The notes: generated from the letters alone by a model not told the origin. Positions 42,403-51,725 are shown, numbered from the stretch's first letter. The stretch: DNA of 64,000 bases from Actinoplanes lutulentus (GCF_003259845.1 NZ_QLMJ01000005.1:62001-126000), one strand, 5' to 3'. Numbers and translations: made by a program.

Positions 42403-43499
42403 GGATCGGCGTCGTCTCGAACGCGTACCACCCCGACATCGGCGGGGTGGAGACCCACGTGCGGCGCCTCTGCGCCGGGCTCACCGCCGCCGGCGACGAC
42501 GTCGAGGTGATCACCCAGCACGCGGCCCGGTCGGTGGAGAACATCGACGGCGTGCTGGTCCGGCGATTCCCGCTCACCGTCCCGGCGGGCAACTACCGTT
42601 TCTCGCTCCCGCTTCTGCGGTGGTTGCGCACGCATGCCGAGACGTACGACGTCCTGCACGCCCACAGTTACCACGCCCTCGCCGCGCTCTGTGCCGCGCT
42701 GGGCAACAGCCGGACCCCGCTGGTCTTCACGCCGCACTACCACGGGACCGGGCACACCCGGTTCCGTGCCGCGCTGCACCGGCTCTACCGCCCGCTCGGG
42801 CGGACCATCCTGAACCGGTCGAGCGCGATCGTCTGCGTCACCGCCGCCGAGCGTGAGCTGCTGATCCGGCACTTCCCGGAGGTCGCCGACCGTACCGTGG
42901 TCATCCCGAACGGCACCGACCCGCGCCCGGCCGCCTCCGCCGTGCCCGGCCAGGTACGCCGGATCCTCTGCGTCGGCCGGCTGGAGCAGTACAAGCGGGT
43001 CGACCGGGTGATCCGGGCGATGGCGCACCTCGGCCCGGAACACCGGCTCGACGTGGTCGGCACCGGCCCGGCCGGCGCCCAGTGGCGTCAGCTCGCCGCC
43101 CGGCTCGGCCTCGCCGGGCAGGTCGTCTTCCACGGCCGGCTCGACGACGCCACGTTCGCGTCCTGCCTGGCACAGGCCTCGGCGGCGGTCTCCGCCTCGG
43201 CGCACGAGGCGTTCGGCATGTCGGTGGCCGACGCGCTCGCGGCCGGCCTGCCCACGGTCGCCGCGCCGATCCCGGCACACCAGGAAGTGGCCCGGCTCGC
43301 CGGTGACGGCGTCTGGCTGCGGTACGCCGACCCGGACGACGAAGCCGACCTGGCCGCCGCGATGATCGAGGCGACGTCGACCGGGCGCAAACGTCCGGCG
43401 ACCCTGCCGACCTGGGACCACGTGGTCCGCGGAATCCGTGACGTCTACACCGCCGTGGCCAGCAAGCCGGTGGCGGCCGCGGGGGCCGTCGGCGGATGA
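42399..43499 (+). CDS. Family 4 glycosyltransferase
   Basis: 366 residues, GT-B fold: IGVVSNAYHPDIGGVETHVRRL, HAHSYHALAA, ILCVGRLEQYKRVDRVIRAM, and the EX7E-like SAHEAFGMSVADALAAG. It adds a sugar to a lipid-linked glycan from a nucleotide sugar. ATG overlaps the previous stop (ATGA), as does the next start. Confidence 0.94.
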   Translation: MRIGVVSNAYHPDIGGVETHVRRLCAGLTAAGDDVEVITQHAARSVENIDGVLVRRFPLTVPAGNYRFSLPLLRWLRTHAETYDVLHAHSYHALAALCAALGNSRTPLVFTPHYHGTGHTRFRAALHRLYRPLGRTILNRSSAIVCVTAAERELLIRHFPEVADRTVVIPNGTDPRPAASAVPGQVRRILCVGRLEQYKRVDRVIRAMAHLGPEHRLDVVGTGPAGAQWRQLAARLGLAGQVVFHGRLDDATFASCLAQASAAVSASAHEAFGMSVADALAAGLPTVAAPIPAHQEVARLAGDGVWLRYADPDDEADLAAAMIEATSTGRKRPATLPTWDHVVRGIRDVYTAVASKPVAAAGAVGG

Positions 43500-45427
43500 G
43501 TGCCACTACGGCCGGGATCGATGCCGGCCGGTCCTCGCGTACCCGTCTCCCCGGCGCCGGCCTTCTGCGCGGCGGCAGGGAGACGGCCGCGTGCGCGCTC
43601 ACTCTCACGGTCACCGCGGCGGCCGGTGCCGCCGCACTGGTGGTGGCGTTCCGCCGGGCCGAGTGGGGAGGCAACGACCAGTTCGGCTACTTCTGGGCGG
43701 GCATGCTGATCTTCACGTTGCCCGCCGCCTTCTGGGGGGTACGCCGCACCGCGAGCGCCCGGCTGCGGCTGGCGGTCCTCGTCGGGTACGCGCTCTTCAC
43801 CTACCTGCCGAAGCTGCTGCGCAACCCGTCCGGCCCGCTGTACCACGACGAGTACGCCCACTGGGGCCAGGCACACGACATCCTCCTCGACGGCCGGCTC
43901 TTCGAGCAGAACCCGATCGTCCGGGTGATCGGCGAGTACCCGGGTCTGCACGCGACTGTCGCGTCGCTGGCCGCGCTGACCGGCCTGACCGTCTGGCACG
44001 CCGCCCTGCTCCTGCTGATCACCACGCACGTGCTCGTGGTGCTCGGCGTCGCGGTCCTCGCCGGCCAGCTCTGGCCGGATCCCCGGATCGGTGTCGCTGC
44101 CGCGTTCGTCTACAGCCTGAACAGCTCGTTCCTCTACTTCGACACCCAGCTCGGGTACGAGTCGCTCGCCATCGCGGTCCTCATCTGGGCCCTGGCCGGC
44201 GGCCTGCGCACGATGCGGGCCGGCACTCGCGGCGCCCGGATCGGCGGGGTGGTCCTCACGGTGCTGCTCGCGCTGGCGACCGTCGCCACCCACCACCTGA
44301 CCGCGCTCTGGCTCACCGGCATCTTCGGACTGATCGCGCTGGCCTGCACCGTGGTGTCGGTACGCCGCCGGGAGCTGGTGACCGCCGCCCGTACCGCGTG
44401 GGCGCTCACCTCGGGGACCGCGCTGGTGGTCGCGTTCTGGATGGGTGCGGTCGCCCCGCGAACGGGTAGTTATCTCGACCCGTACCTCGGCCGCGCGCTC
44501 GGCCAGTTCGGCGGGCTCGCCGGCGGCAGCTCGGGCGGGCGGACGCTGTTCAGCGGTTCGGTCGCTCCCTGGTGGGAGCAGAACACCGCGTTCGTGGCAC
44601 CGGGATTCGCGCTTCTCGCCATGATCGGCGCGACCGTGCTCTGGTGGCGGCGCCGGCGGTCCGCGGACCCGTTCACCACTGCCGCGAGCGCCGCGATGCT
44701 GCTGGTCGGCGCGCTGTATTTCCCGGCGACGCTGCTGATTCTCACCCCGTCCGGCGCCGAGGGCGCACGCCGGTCCTGGGCGTTCAGTTACCTCGGCCTG
44801 GCCGTGGTGGTCGCCCCCATGATCATCGCACTCCTGGACCGGCCACGCCGGGTTTTCACCGGGTCTCTCCTCCTCTGTGGATGCGCGCTGATGCTGGTCG
44901 GCAACAACGCGGCCGGGATGAACCCGTCGTACCGGTTCCCCGGGCCGCCGGTCTTCGGCTCGGACACCAAGGCGGCCACCCCCGAGGTCCTCGCGGCCGC
45001 GGCCTGGATGCGCGAGACGCAGGGCCGGGAGACCCGGCTGGTCGCCGACCGGTACTCCGGCCTGATCTTCGGGTCGTACGGCGAGCAGGAGCCGACGACC
45101 GGCTCGGAGTCGTTCCCCACCTACGACCTGTACCTGGCCCAGCCCGGCAAGCCGATCTCCCCGGCGTTGCTGCACCAGCTGCGCAGCTGGCGGTTCGAGT
45201 TCCTCGTGGTGGACCGCCGGATGGCCGAACAGGTGCCGGACATCAAGATCTACTTCGAGACGAACGAGCCGATCCCGCACGACGGCCGGCCCGCCTTCAC
45301 GAAGGCCCAGCTCGCCAAATTCGACACGATGCCCTGGCTGATCAAGGTCTACGACGGCCCGCACGTGGCGATCTACCGCTTCGACTTCGACAGCCTCGGC
45401 GCGAAGATCGCTAGGAACCCGCGATGA
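43496..45427 (+). CDS. Large polytopic membrane protein, GT-C or polymerase-like
   Basis: 643 residues with about 12-13 membrane helices, then an extracytoplasmic C-terminal domain of about 170 residues. The first large loop has GPLYHDEYAHWGQAHDILLDG, an acidic DE motif typical of GT-C enzymes that use polyprenyl-linked sugars. It may be a GT-C transferase or the operon's Wzy-like polymerase; sequence alone does not decide. ATGA overlap on both sides. Confidence 0.85.
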   Translation: MSATTAGIDAGRSSRTRLPGAGLLRGGRETAACALTLTVTAAAGAAALVVAFRRAEWGGNDQFGYFWAGMLIFTLPAAFWGVRRTASARLRLAVLVGYALFTYLPKLLRNPSGPLYHDEYAHWGQAHDILLDGRLFEQNPIVRVIGEYPGLHATVASLAALTGLTVWHAALLLLITTHVLVVLGVAVLAGQLWPDPRIGVAAAFVYSLNSSFLYFDTQLGYESLAIAVLIWALAGGLRTMRAGTRGARIGGVVLTVLLALATVATHHLTALWLTGIFGLIALACTVVSVRRRELVTAARTAWALTSGTALVVAFWMGAVAPRTGSYLDPYLGRALGQFGGLAGGSSGGRTLFSGSVAPWWEQNTAFVAPGFALLAMIGATVLWWRRRRSADPFTTAASAAMLLVGALYFPATLLILTPSGAEGARRSWAFSYLGLAVVVAPMIIALLDRPRRVFTGSLLLCGCALMLVGNNAAGMNPSYRFPGPPVFGSDTKAATPEVLAAAAWMRETQGRETRLVADRYSGLIFGSYGEQEPTTGSESFPTYDLYLAQPGKPISPALLHQLRSWRFEFLVVDRRMAEQVPDIKIYFETNEPIPHDGRPAFTKAQLAKFDTMPWLIKVYDGPHVAIYRFDFDSLGAKIARNPR

Positions 45428-46272
45428 CGACGATCCGCCTCACCCTCCTCGCCTACGTAAGCCTGGGCGGAACCCTGGCCGCCACCGGCCGCTCTCTGGC
45501 CGCCGTCCCGTTCTGCCTGTTCGCGCTGCTGATCTGCGGCGAGCTCCTGCTCCGCGCGATCCCCGGCGTTCCGGCCGGGCATCGGGCCGGTGTGCCGGCC
45601 GAGACCGGCGTCCCGGCCGCCCGGCTCGGGCTGGCCGCGATGGCCGGGCTGGTCACGTTGCCGCTGGTGGCGCTGGCGCTGCACGCGACCGGCGTGCCGG
45701 TACGCGTGACACCACTGGCAGCGGGCATCGCGGCGACGGTCTCGCTGGCGGCTGCCGGGGCGGTGCTGCGGGAACTGCTCCGGCACCGCCGGGCCGACGT
45801 GCCCACACAGCGAGGCCCGCACCTCCCGGCCGCGGCCGCGGCCGTGGGCACCGGCACGGCCGTCGCCGTGGCCGTTCCGGTCGTGCTGGCCATCGCCATC
45901 GGGGGCGTCGCCGCGCGGATCTACACCGACTCGCCCAAGCCCGAGCAGCCCGGATATCTGAGCGTGGCGCTCAACGGGTGGGCAGCCGGGATCAGCAAGC
46001 CGGTGACGGTCCCGCGGCGCGGCCTGGTCGTCCCGGTACGGGTGACCAGCGCCGGCCTCGACCCGGTCACGGTCTCCCTGCGGGTACGGATCAGCGGGCA
46101 CCTGGTCGGCGCCCGGCCGGTCACCCTCGACGCGGACACCGCCCGGTCGTTCACCATCCGGGTGCCGGCCCTGCCGTCCGACGGCTGCCTGCGGCCGGTG
46201 CGGATCAGCGTCGGCGCCACCAGCGCGGGCTTCTACGCGCGAGGCACGGGTAAGGGACGGGCCGCGTGCTGA
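45424..46272 (+). CDS. Membrane protein of an exopolysaccharide operon, unknown function
   Basis: 282 residues: five hydrophobic segments in the first 165 residues, then an extracellular beta-rich domain of about 110 residues (PVTVPRRGLVVPVRVTS, ending with a Cys pair DGCLRP...AAC). No catalytic motif recognised. Its tight overlap with neighbours suggests a structural or regulatory part of polymer assembly. Confidence 0.8.
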   Translation: MTTIRLTLLAYVSLGGTLAATGRSLAAVPFCLFALLICGELLLRAIPGVPAGHRAGVPAETGVPAARLGLAAMAGLVTLPLVALALHATGVPVRVTPLAAGIAATVSLAAAGAVLRELLRHRRADVPTQRGPHLPAAAAAVGTGTAVAVAVPVVLAIAIGGVAARIYTDSPKPEQPGYLSVALNGWAAGISKPVTVPRRGLVVPVRVTSAGLDPVTVSLRVRISGHLVGARPVTLDADTARSFTIRVPALPSDGCLRPVRISVGATSAGFYARGTGKGRAAC

Positions 46273-47660
46273 TCAAGGCCGTTCGCCGGATCTCCGGGGA
46301 CTCACTCGCCCGGAACAGCCTGCTCATCATGGCGACCACTGTCGTCAACGGCGGGCTCGGATATCTCTACTGGATGCTGGCGGCCCGGTGCGTACCCGCC
46401 TCCGAGATCGGCACGGCGACCGCGCTCATCTCGGCCGCCACCGCGGTCAGCATGATCGCGAACCTGGGCGCCGGGCACATGTTCATCCAGCGGCTGCCCG
46501 GCAGCGCGGCGGCCGACTGGTCGCGGATCGTCAGCGGCGGGCTGATCTTCGCGGCGGCGGCGACCGCGGCGGTCGCCACGGCCGGGGCGATGATCGTGCC
46601 GCGGGTGGCCGGCAACTTCGGGTTCCTCGCCGGCGCTCAGGGCGCGGCCGCGCTGGTCTGCGCGGCCGTCGCGGTCACGCTGACCACACTGCTGGACAAC
46701 GTCTACGTCGCGCACCGGGCCGGGCACGGGATGCTCGTCCGCAACCTGGCCGTCGCGTCCACCAAGATTCTCGCGCTGTTCGTGATCCTCGCGTTCCCGG
46801 TGCCCGGTGTGGACTGGGCCGAGGCCGTGCTGATCTCCTGGACCGTCCCGACGCTGCTGGTCAGCGCGCTGACCGTGGTGTTCGGGCCGTCCCGGCTGCG
46901 TCCCGGCGCGCGGGTGTGGCCGGCCGGGATCGTCGCGGAGCTGCCGCACCTGCGGACCGCGCTGACCGGGCACCACCTGATCAACCTGACCCAGGCCGGC
47001 CCGGCCGCGCTGCTACCGGTCCTGGTCACCGCGAGGCTCGGCTCGGACGCGAACGCGCACTTCTACCTGGCGTGGATGACCGCGTCGATGCTGTTCATGG
47101 TCTCGCCGGCGGTGGCGTCCGCGCTGTACGCCGAGCGCACCAACGCCGGCCGCGCCGGGCTCCAACGGGCCTCCGTCGTGGTGCTCGCGGTGGTCGGCGT
47201 ACCGACGGTGGTGTTGTTCGCGGCCGGGGACATGATCCTCGCTCTGTTCAGCGCTGCCTACGCCATCGAGGGCGGCCTGCTGCTGAAGATTCTCGTGCTG
47301 GCGGCCCTGCCGGACGCGGTCACGAACCTCGCGGTGGCGCACTGGCGCTCGGCCGGCGAGTTCCGGCTCTGCCGCCGCCTCAACGCGGTCCGGGCGGCAT
47401 CGTGCCTGCTCCTGGCCTGGCTTTTCCTGCCGTCGGCCGGTGTCACCGGCGCCGGCGTCGCCTGGCTGATCGGCCAGACCGCCAGCGCCCTGCTGGTCGC
47501 CGCGATCGCACTCCGCAGCCGAAGCCACCGAAAGGCGGGCCTCGAAGCTCCGGCTCGCGCTCACGGTCGCGATTCGGACGAAAACACGACCGCGAGCGCG
47601 AGCCGGTCGTGCGTACCCACTGGGTCTGGAAAGACGCAGCTGACCCGGAGGATCCGATGA
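46266..47660 (+). CDS. Wzx-type polysaccharide flippase / MATE-like exporter
   Basis: 464 residues, about 12-14 membrane helices, MOP-superfamily start (RNSLLIMATTVVNGGLGYLY). It should flip lipid-linked repeat units outward. The hydrophobic protein ends near residue 420 (AAIALRSRSHRK); the last 35-40 residues are encoded by a REP-like hairpin (47550-47606) and have odd hydrophilic composition, so the natural C-terminus was probably overwritten. GTG start overlaps the previous gene by 7 bp. Confidence 0.9.
   Translation: MLIKAVRRISGDSLARNSLLIMATTVVNGGLGYLYWMLAARCVPASEIGTATALISAATAVSMIANLGAGHMFIQRLPGSAAADWSRIVSGGLIFAAAATAAVATAGAMIVPRVAGNFGFLAGAQGAAALVCAAVAVTLTTLLDNVYVAHRAGHGMLVRNLAVASTKILALFVILAFPVPGVDWAEAVLISWTVPTLLVSALTVVFGPSRLRPGARVWPAGIVAELPHLRTALTGHHLINLTQAGPAALLPVLVTARLGSDANAHFYLAWMTASMLFMVSPAVASALYAERTNAGRAGLQRASVVVLAVVGVPTVVLFAAGDMILALFSAAYAIEGGLLLKILVLAALPDAVTNLAVAHWRSAGEFRLCRRLNAVRAASCLLLAWLFLPSAGVTGAGVAWLIGQTASALLVAAIALRSRSHRKAGLEAPARAHGRDSDENTTASASRSCVPTGSGKTQLTRRIR
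47550..47606. repeat. REP-like long hairpin inside the 3' end of the flippase gene (copy 2)
   Basis: CCGGCTCGCGCTCACGGTCG (47550-47569) pairs with CGACCGCGAGCGCGAGCCGG (47587-47606), one mismatch, 17-nt loop. Homologous to 22918-22972. It lies about 50 bp before the next gene's start, so besides coding it may form an mRNA hairpin that affects operon polarity. Confidence 0.85.
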
Positions 47661-48889
47661 GGGTTTTGCATTTGTCCAATCTCTACGCGCCGGTGATCGG
47701 CGGGCTGGAGCGCAGCATCGCGACCAGCAGCGAGGAGATGGTGCGGCGCGGGCACGAGGTCACGGTTCTCACCCTCGCGACGCCCGCCGCGCCGCAGGAC
47801 GAAGAGATCAACGGGGTACGCGTCCTGCGCGTGCGCAGCGTCGCGAACACGATGCTGCCGATGCTGAACGCCGACCCGGCGAAGCCGTTCCACCCGACCG
47901 TGCCGGACCCGCTGACGACGTCGGACATCGCGCGGACGCTGCGCACGAACACGTTCGACCTGGTGCACAGCCACGACTGGCTGATGTACAGCTACCTGCC
48001 GCTGCATTTCGGCCGGCTGGGCCTGCCGCACGTGCACACCGCCCACGATTTCGGGCTGACGTGCGTTCGCAAGACGTTCTCCCGCAACGGCCGCCGCTGC
48101 GCGTCCGGGCCGAGCCTCGGGAGGTGTGTCGGATGCGCCACCGTCCAGTACGGCCGGCCCCGCTCGGCCATGCTCACCGCGGGCCTGCGCGCCCAGCGGC
48201 ACCGGGGCATCGACACGTTGACCGCGATCTCCTCGTCGGTGGCGTCCGCGCTGAACCTGGCCCGGCTTCCCGGCGAGCTGCCGGTGCGGGTCCTCTCCAG
48301 CCTGGTCCCGGACGGCCTGGACACGCTGGCCCGCGACACACCGCGGCCGGACTGGCTGCCGGACGGCCCCTACCTGCTCTTCGTCGGACAGCTCGGCCCG
48401 CACAAGGGCATCGACGTGCTGTTCACCGCCTATCAGCGGCTCGCCGCCTCGGTGCCGGACGCGCCCCGGCTGGTCTGCCTCGGCACCCGCCGGGCCGACA
48501 CGCCGCCGATCCCGCCGGGTGTGGTGGTCCGCCACGACGTGCCGCACGCCGAGGTGATGGCGGCCTGGCACGGCGCCGCGGCCGGGGTGGTGCCGTCGCT
48601 GCTGGAAGGGATGGGCCAGGTCGCGGTCGAGGCGATGCTGGCCGGCACGCCGCTGGTCGCCTCGGCCTCCGGCGGACTGCTGGACGTCGTGCACGACGAG
48701 GTGGACGGCCTGCTGGTCCCACCCGGCGACCCGGACCTGCTGCATACCGCGCTGCTGCGGGTGCTCACCGACGCTGATCTGGCCGGCCGCCTGCGGGCCG
48801 CCGGCCATCAGCGCGGCCTCGACTTCACCGCGGCACGCGTCGTCCCCGAGATCGAGGAGGTTTACCGTGACTGCATCTCCGCGCACTAA
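47657..48889 (+). CDS. Family 4 glycosyltransferase with Cys-rich insert
   Basis: 410 residues, GT-B: HLSNLYAPVIGGLERSIATS, HSHDWLMYSYLP, LFVGQLGPHKGIDVLFTAY, and SLLEGMGQVAVEAMLAGTPL. A segment near 133-155 has three cysteines (CVRKTF, RRCASG, RCVGC), as in GTs with a small metal-binding insert. ATG overlaps the flippase stop and has GGAGG upstream. Confidence 0.93.
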   Translation: MRVLHLSNLYAPVIGGLERSIATSSEEMVRRGHEVTVLTLATPAAPQDEEINGVRVLRVRSVANTMLPMLNADPAKPFHPTVPDPLTTSDIARTLRTNTFDLVHSHDWLMYSYLPLHFGRLGLPHVHTAHDFGLTCVRKTFSRNGRRCASGPSLGRCVGCATVQYGRPRSAMLTAGLRAQRHRGIDTLTAISSSVASALNLARLPGELPVRVLSSLVPDGLDTLARDTPRPDWLPDGPYLLFVGQLGPHKGIDVLFTAYQRLAASVPDAPRLVCLGTRRADTPPIPPGVVVRHDVPHAEVMAAWHGAAAGVVPSLLEGMGQVAVEAMLAGTPLVASASGGLLDVVHDEVDGLLVPPGDPDLLHTALLRVLTDADLAGRLRAAGHQRGLDFTAARVVPEIEEVYRDCISAH

Positions 48890-50102
48890 AATTCTGGTCG
48901 TCGGCTCCGGCTGGCGGTTCCTCTCCGGGATCAGCTACTACACCTGCCGGCTCAGCAACGCGCTCGCCGAGCGCTACGAGGTGGGCGCGATCCTGATGCG
49001 CCGGCTGCTGCCGGCACGCCTTTACCCCGGACGCGAGCGCGTCGGTCACTCACTTGCCGACTTGCGCTATGCGCCTTCGGTACGCGTATTCGACGGCGTC
49101 GACTGGTGGGCCGTGCCGTCCCTGGTGCGTGCCGTCCGATTCCTGCGCTCCTACCAGCCGGACGTGCTCGTGCTGCAGTGGTGGACCGGGGCGGTGCTGC
49201 ACTCGTACCTGGTGCTGGCGCTGGCCGCGCGGTCGCTCGGCATCCGGGTGGTGGTGGAGTTCCACGAGGTGCAGGACACCGGCGAGGCACGGCACGCGTG
49301 GGCCGCTCGTTATGTGCGGCGGTGCATCCGGCCGTTGCTGGAGCGTACCGACGGGGTGATCGTCCATTCCGAGTTCGATCGCCTCGCCGTGCGCGACTCG
49401 TTCGATATCGGGCCGGTTCCGATGGAGATCGCCCTGCACGGGCCTTTCGACCATCACGAGGTGGCGCGGCGGCCCGGCACACCCGGCGTCTGCCGGCTGC
49501 TGTTCTTCGGGACGATCCGGCCGTACAAAGGTCTTGAGGATCTGATCGAAGCCTTTGCCGGGCTCGGGCCGGGTTATCACCTGACCGTCGTGGGGGAGAC
49601 CTGGGAGGGCTGGACGCAGCCCGGCGAGATGATCGTCGACTCGCCGGTCCGGGACCGGATCACGTTCGTGAACCGGTACGTGGCCGACGCCGAGGTGAAC
49701 GACTTCTTCGCGGCGGCGGACGTGGTCGTGCTGCCGTACCGGCGCAGTTCGGCGAGCGGTCCGCTGCACATCGCGATGAGCCACGGCGTGCCGGTGGTGG
49801 TCACCGCGGTCGGCGGGCTGGTCGAGGCGGCCACGGATTACAGCGGGACGGTCTTCGTGGCACCGGCGTCGCCGGCCGAGCTCGCGAGGGGAATCGCACG
49901 AGCCGCCGGCCTGTGTGGCCGGCGGCACGCGGATCCGTCGTCATGGGATCGGACGGTGGACGCTTACTCGCGCCTCCTGTCAGCTCTTGCTGATGGTCAG
50001 GCCCTTGGTGGTCAGGCCCTTGATGGTCAGGCCCTTGATGGTCAGGACAGCACCACGTCGTCGAACCAGACCGAGCCGTTGTTGTCGCCCGACTTGAGGT
50101 GA
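48867..50102 (+). CDS. Family 4 glycosyltransferase with repeat-derived C-terminal tail
   Basis: 411 residues, GT-B: ILVVGSGWRFLSGISYYTCR, HEVQDTGEARHAW, LLFFGTIRPYKGLEDLI, and LPYRRSSASGPLHIAMSHG. Starts 23 bp inside the previous gene. The last 35 residues are an ALDGQ-type tail encoded by 15-bp repeats (49992-50046), then read antisense to the glycosidase gene for 61 bp; the functional end is probably near SRLLSALAD. Last gene of the exopolysaccharide operon. Confidence 0.9.
   Translation: MTASPRTKILVVGSGWRFLSGISYYTCRLSNALAERYEVGAILMRRLLPARLYPGRERVGHSLADLRYAPSVRVFDGVDWWAVPSLVRAVRFLRSYQPDVLVLQWWTGAVLHSYLVLALAARSLGIRVVVEFHEVQDTGEARHAWAARYVRRCIRPLLERTDGVIVHSEFDRLAVRDSFDIGPVPMEIALHGPFDHHEVARRPGTPGVCRLLFFGTIRPYKGLEDLIEAFAGLGPGYHLTVVGETWEGWTQPGEMIVDSPVRDRITFVNRYVADAEVNDFFAAADVVVLPYRRSSASGPLHIAMSHGVPVVVTAVGGLVEAATDYSGTVFVAPASPAELARGIARAAGLCGRRHADPSSWDRTVDAYSRLLSALADGQALGGQALDGQALDGQDSTTSSNQTEPLLSPDLR
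49992..50046. repeat. 15-bp tandem repeat at a convergent gene end
   Basis: GATGGTCAGGCCCTT and variants begin at 49992, 50007 and 50022, with a partial fourth at 50037. The repeat encodes the GQALD tail of the glycosyltransferase and reaches the stop codon of the glycosidase gene at 50042. Confidence 0.88.
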
Positions 50103-51565
50103 AGCTGGACGCTGGCGGCACCGGCCGGCGCGACCGTGTCGATGGTCAGCTTCGTCCAGTTGCTGGTGCCCTTGGCGACCTGCTTCGACACGTTCTGGCC
50201 CAGCCACTTGTCGTTCGCGTCGAACCAGCTCAGCGAGATCTCGTTGGAACCGGTCACGTTGAGGCCCTTGGCCCAGGCCTCGGCGTGCCAGGCCTGCCCG
50301 GCCACCACCGGGGTGATCGGCGAGGTACGCACCGACGGCAGCGCGGAGCTGGTCCGCCCGGTGTCACTGAACCGTGCCGAACCGGTGCCGGTACGCGCCA
50401 CGTCACGGACCCGGACGGCCGCGCCCTGCTCGGCCAGGTACGGCCGCCACGGCGAGTTACCGGCGCTCGCCTCGAAACCGAGGTCAAGCACACTGTTCGT
50501 GACCTTGCCGCCGGCCCAGTACGTGCGGACCACCGACGCGGCCGGCTTCGCGGCACCGTCGGCCCGGTACAGGCCGAACTTGTACTGCGCGGGCATCTTC
50601 GAGACCTGCGAGTTCGACGGGATCGCGCCGGCGCTGAAGTCGGTCAGCGTCCACGGCGCCACCGAGCCCACCTTGGCGATCTTGGCGGCCTGGAAGACCC
50701 GGGCCAGGAACGCGGCCTGCTCGCCCTCGCTGCTCGCGGCGGTGCTCAGGCCGGTCTCGCCGACCACGATCGGGGCCGGGCTGACGGCGGCCTGCGCCTT
50801 GCGAAGCTCGGCGAGGGAACGCTCCGAGTTGCCGTAGAAGTGGAAGTCGTAGTAGTCCAGCGGGGTGCCGGCCATCAGCGACTTGATCTTCGCCATCGCG
50901 GGAGCGCCGCCACCGCCGTCGACCGAGAGGGTCAGCGGCATCTGCGGGACGACAGTGCGGACGGCCGGGATGATCCGCCGGGCCCAGGCCACGCCGGCCT
51001 GGTCGTCCGGGTTGAACTCGTTCTTCAGCTCCACCGAGATCACCCGGGCGTCGTTCGCGTACGGGCTGAGCACCGACTTCGCCCAGCCGGCGCTGCCGGC
51101 GGCGTCGTTGTAACCGGCCCACCAGTCGAACAGGGTCAGCTTCACGGTCATGCCGTACGAGTCGGCGATGCTGATGAACTTGCGGAGGCGCTCGGCGTAC
51201 TCCGCTTTCGGGGTGGGGTACCCGAACGCCTGCGGGAAGATGATGATGCGGACGTTGTCGGCGCCGAGCGCGGCGGCCTTCTGCAGGTCCGCGTCGATCC
51301 GGTCGGCGTCGAACGAGGTCCACATCGCCGACCAGCCGGCCGTCGACGGGTAGTAGTTGATCGTCTTGGCGGAGAGCGTGGCGTCGAGCCGGCTTTCCAG
51401 GGTCGCGACGACCTCACCCTTGACCTTGACCGGGGCGGTGGCCTTGACCGTGTTCTTCGGGGCGGGTGACGGCTTGCTCGCGGCCGTGGCTTCACCGGCC
51501 GAGGCGGCCATGGCGAACAACAGCGAGGAGGCGATGATCGCTGCGCGGCTGCGAACAGTCTTCAC
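50042..51565 (-). CDS. Secreted GH5-like glycoside hydrolase with C-terminal carbohydrate-binding domain
   Basis: 507 residues. Signal peptide about 1-29, Lys/Pro-rich linker, then a (beta/alpha)8 clan-A domain: WSAMWTSFD, acid/base Glu in SVELKNEFNPD, YYDFHFYGN, nucleophile Glu in PIVVGETGLS. From about 365 a beta-sandwich carbohydrate-binding domain (CBM4/9-like: DLGFEASAGNSPW ... SVWFDDVVLS). Likely an endo-glycanase. GTG start. Convergent with the exopolysaccharide operon; a role in trimming or releasing that polymer is inference. Confidence 0.87.
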   Translation of the reverse strand: MKTVRSRAAIIASSLLFAMAASAGEATAASKPSPAPKNTVKATAPVKVKGEVVATLESRLDATLSAKTINYYPSTAGWSAMWTSFDADRIDADLQKAAALGADNVRIIIFPQAFGYPTPKAEYAERLRKFISIADSYGMTVKLTLFDWWAGYNDAAGSAGWAKSVLSPYANDARVISVELKNEFNPDDQAGVAWARRIIPAVRTVVPQMPLTLSVDGGGGAPAMAKIKSLMAGTPLDYYDFHFYGNSERSLAELRKAQAAVSPAPIVVGETGLSTAASSEGEQAAFLARVFQAAKIAKVGSVAPWTLTDFSAGAIPSNSQVSKMPAQYKFGLYRADGAAKPAASVVRTYWAGGKVTNSVLDLGFEASAGNSPWRPYLAEQGAAVRVRDVARTGTGSARFSDTGRTSSALPSVRTSPITPVVAGQAWHAEAWAKGLNVTGSNEISLSWFDANDKWLGQNVSKQVAKGTSNWTKLTIDTVAPAGAASVQLHLKSGDNNGSVWFDDVVLS

Positions 51566-51725
51566 GGAAGATGAGCCCTTCTTTTCACGGTCGGTGCTGC
51601 GGTGACCCTCCTTTCGGTCATTTGCGGTGGTCCAGCAGGCTTCCGTCGAGGTAGTCCGGTTGCGGTGCGGGAGCGGAAAGGTGCGAGCCCTTCATTCCCC
51701 AAGTCGTGGCCGATGGTGCGCGGCC

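Noticed and set aside
43445-45364. 639-residue minus-strand frame opposite the large membrane protein
   Set aside because: No domain signatures and strongly biased composition; the plus-strand gene has clear membrane helices and coupled starts.
51563-51621. 19-codon leader frame (MTERRVTAAPTVKRRAHLP) overlapping the GH5-like start as GTGA
   Set aside because: No ribosome site before its ATG, and the frame is the end of a long shadow frame of cobIJ; too little support.
51566-51725. Possible c-di-GMP (GEMM) riboswitch before the GH5-like gene (GCAAATGACCGAAAGG... GTCACCGCAGC on the minus strand)
   Set aside because: GCAAA, a GAAA loop and a CGCA stretch are present, but the paired stems and the conserved GACGCAAAGCC segment are missing. 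A covariance-model scan would settle it.
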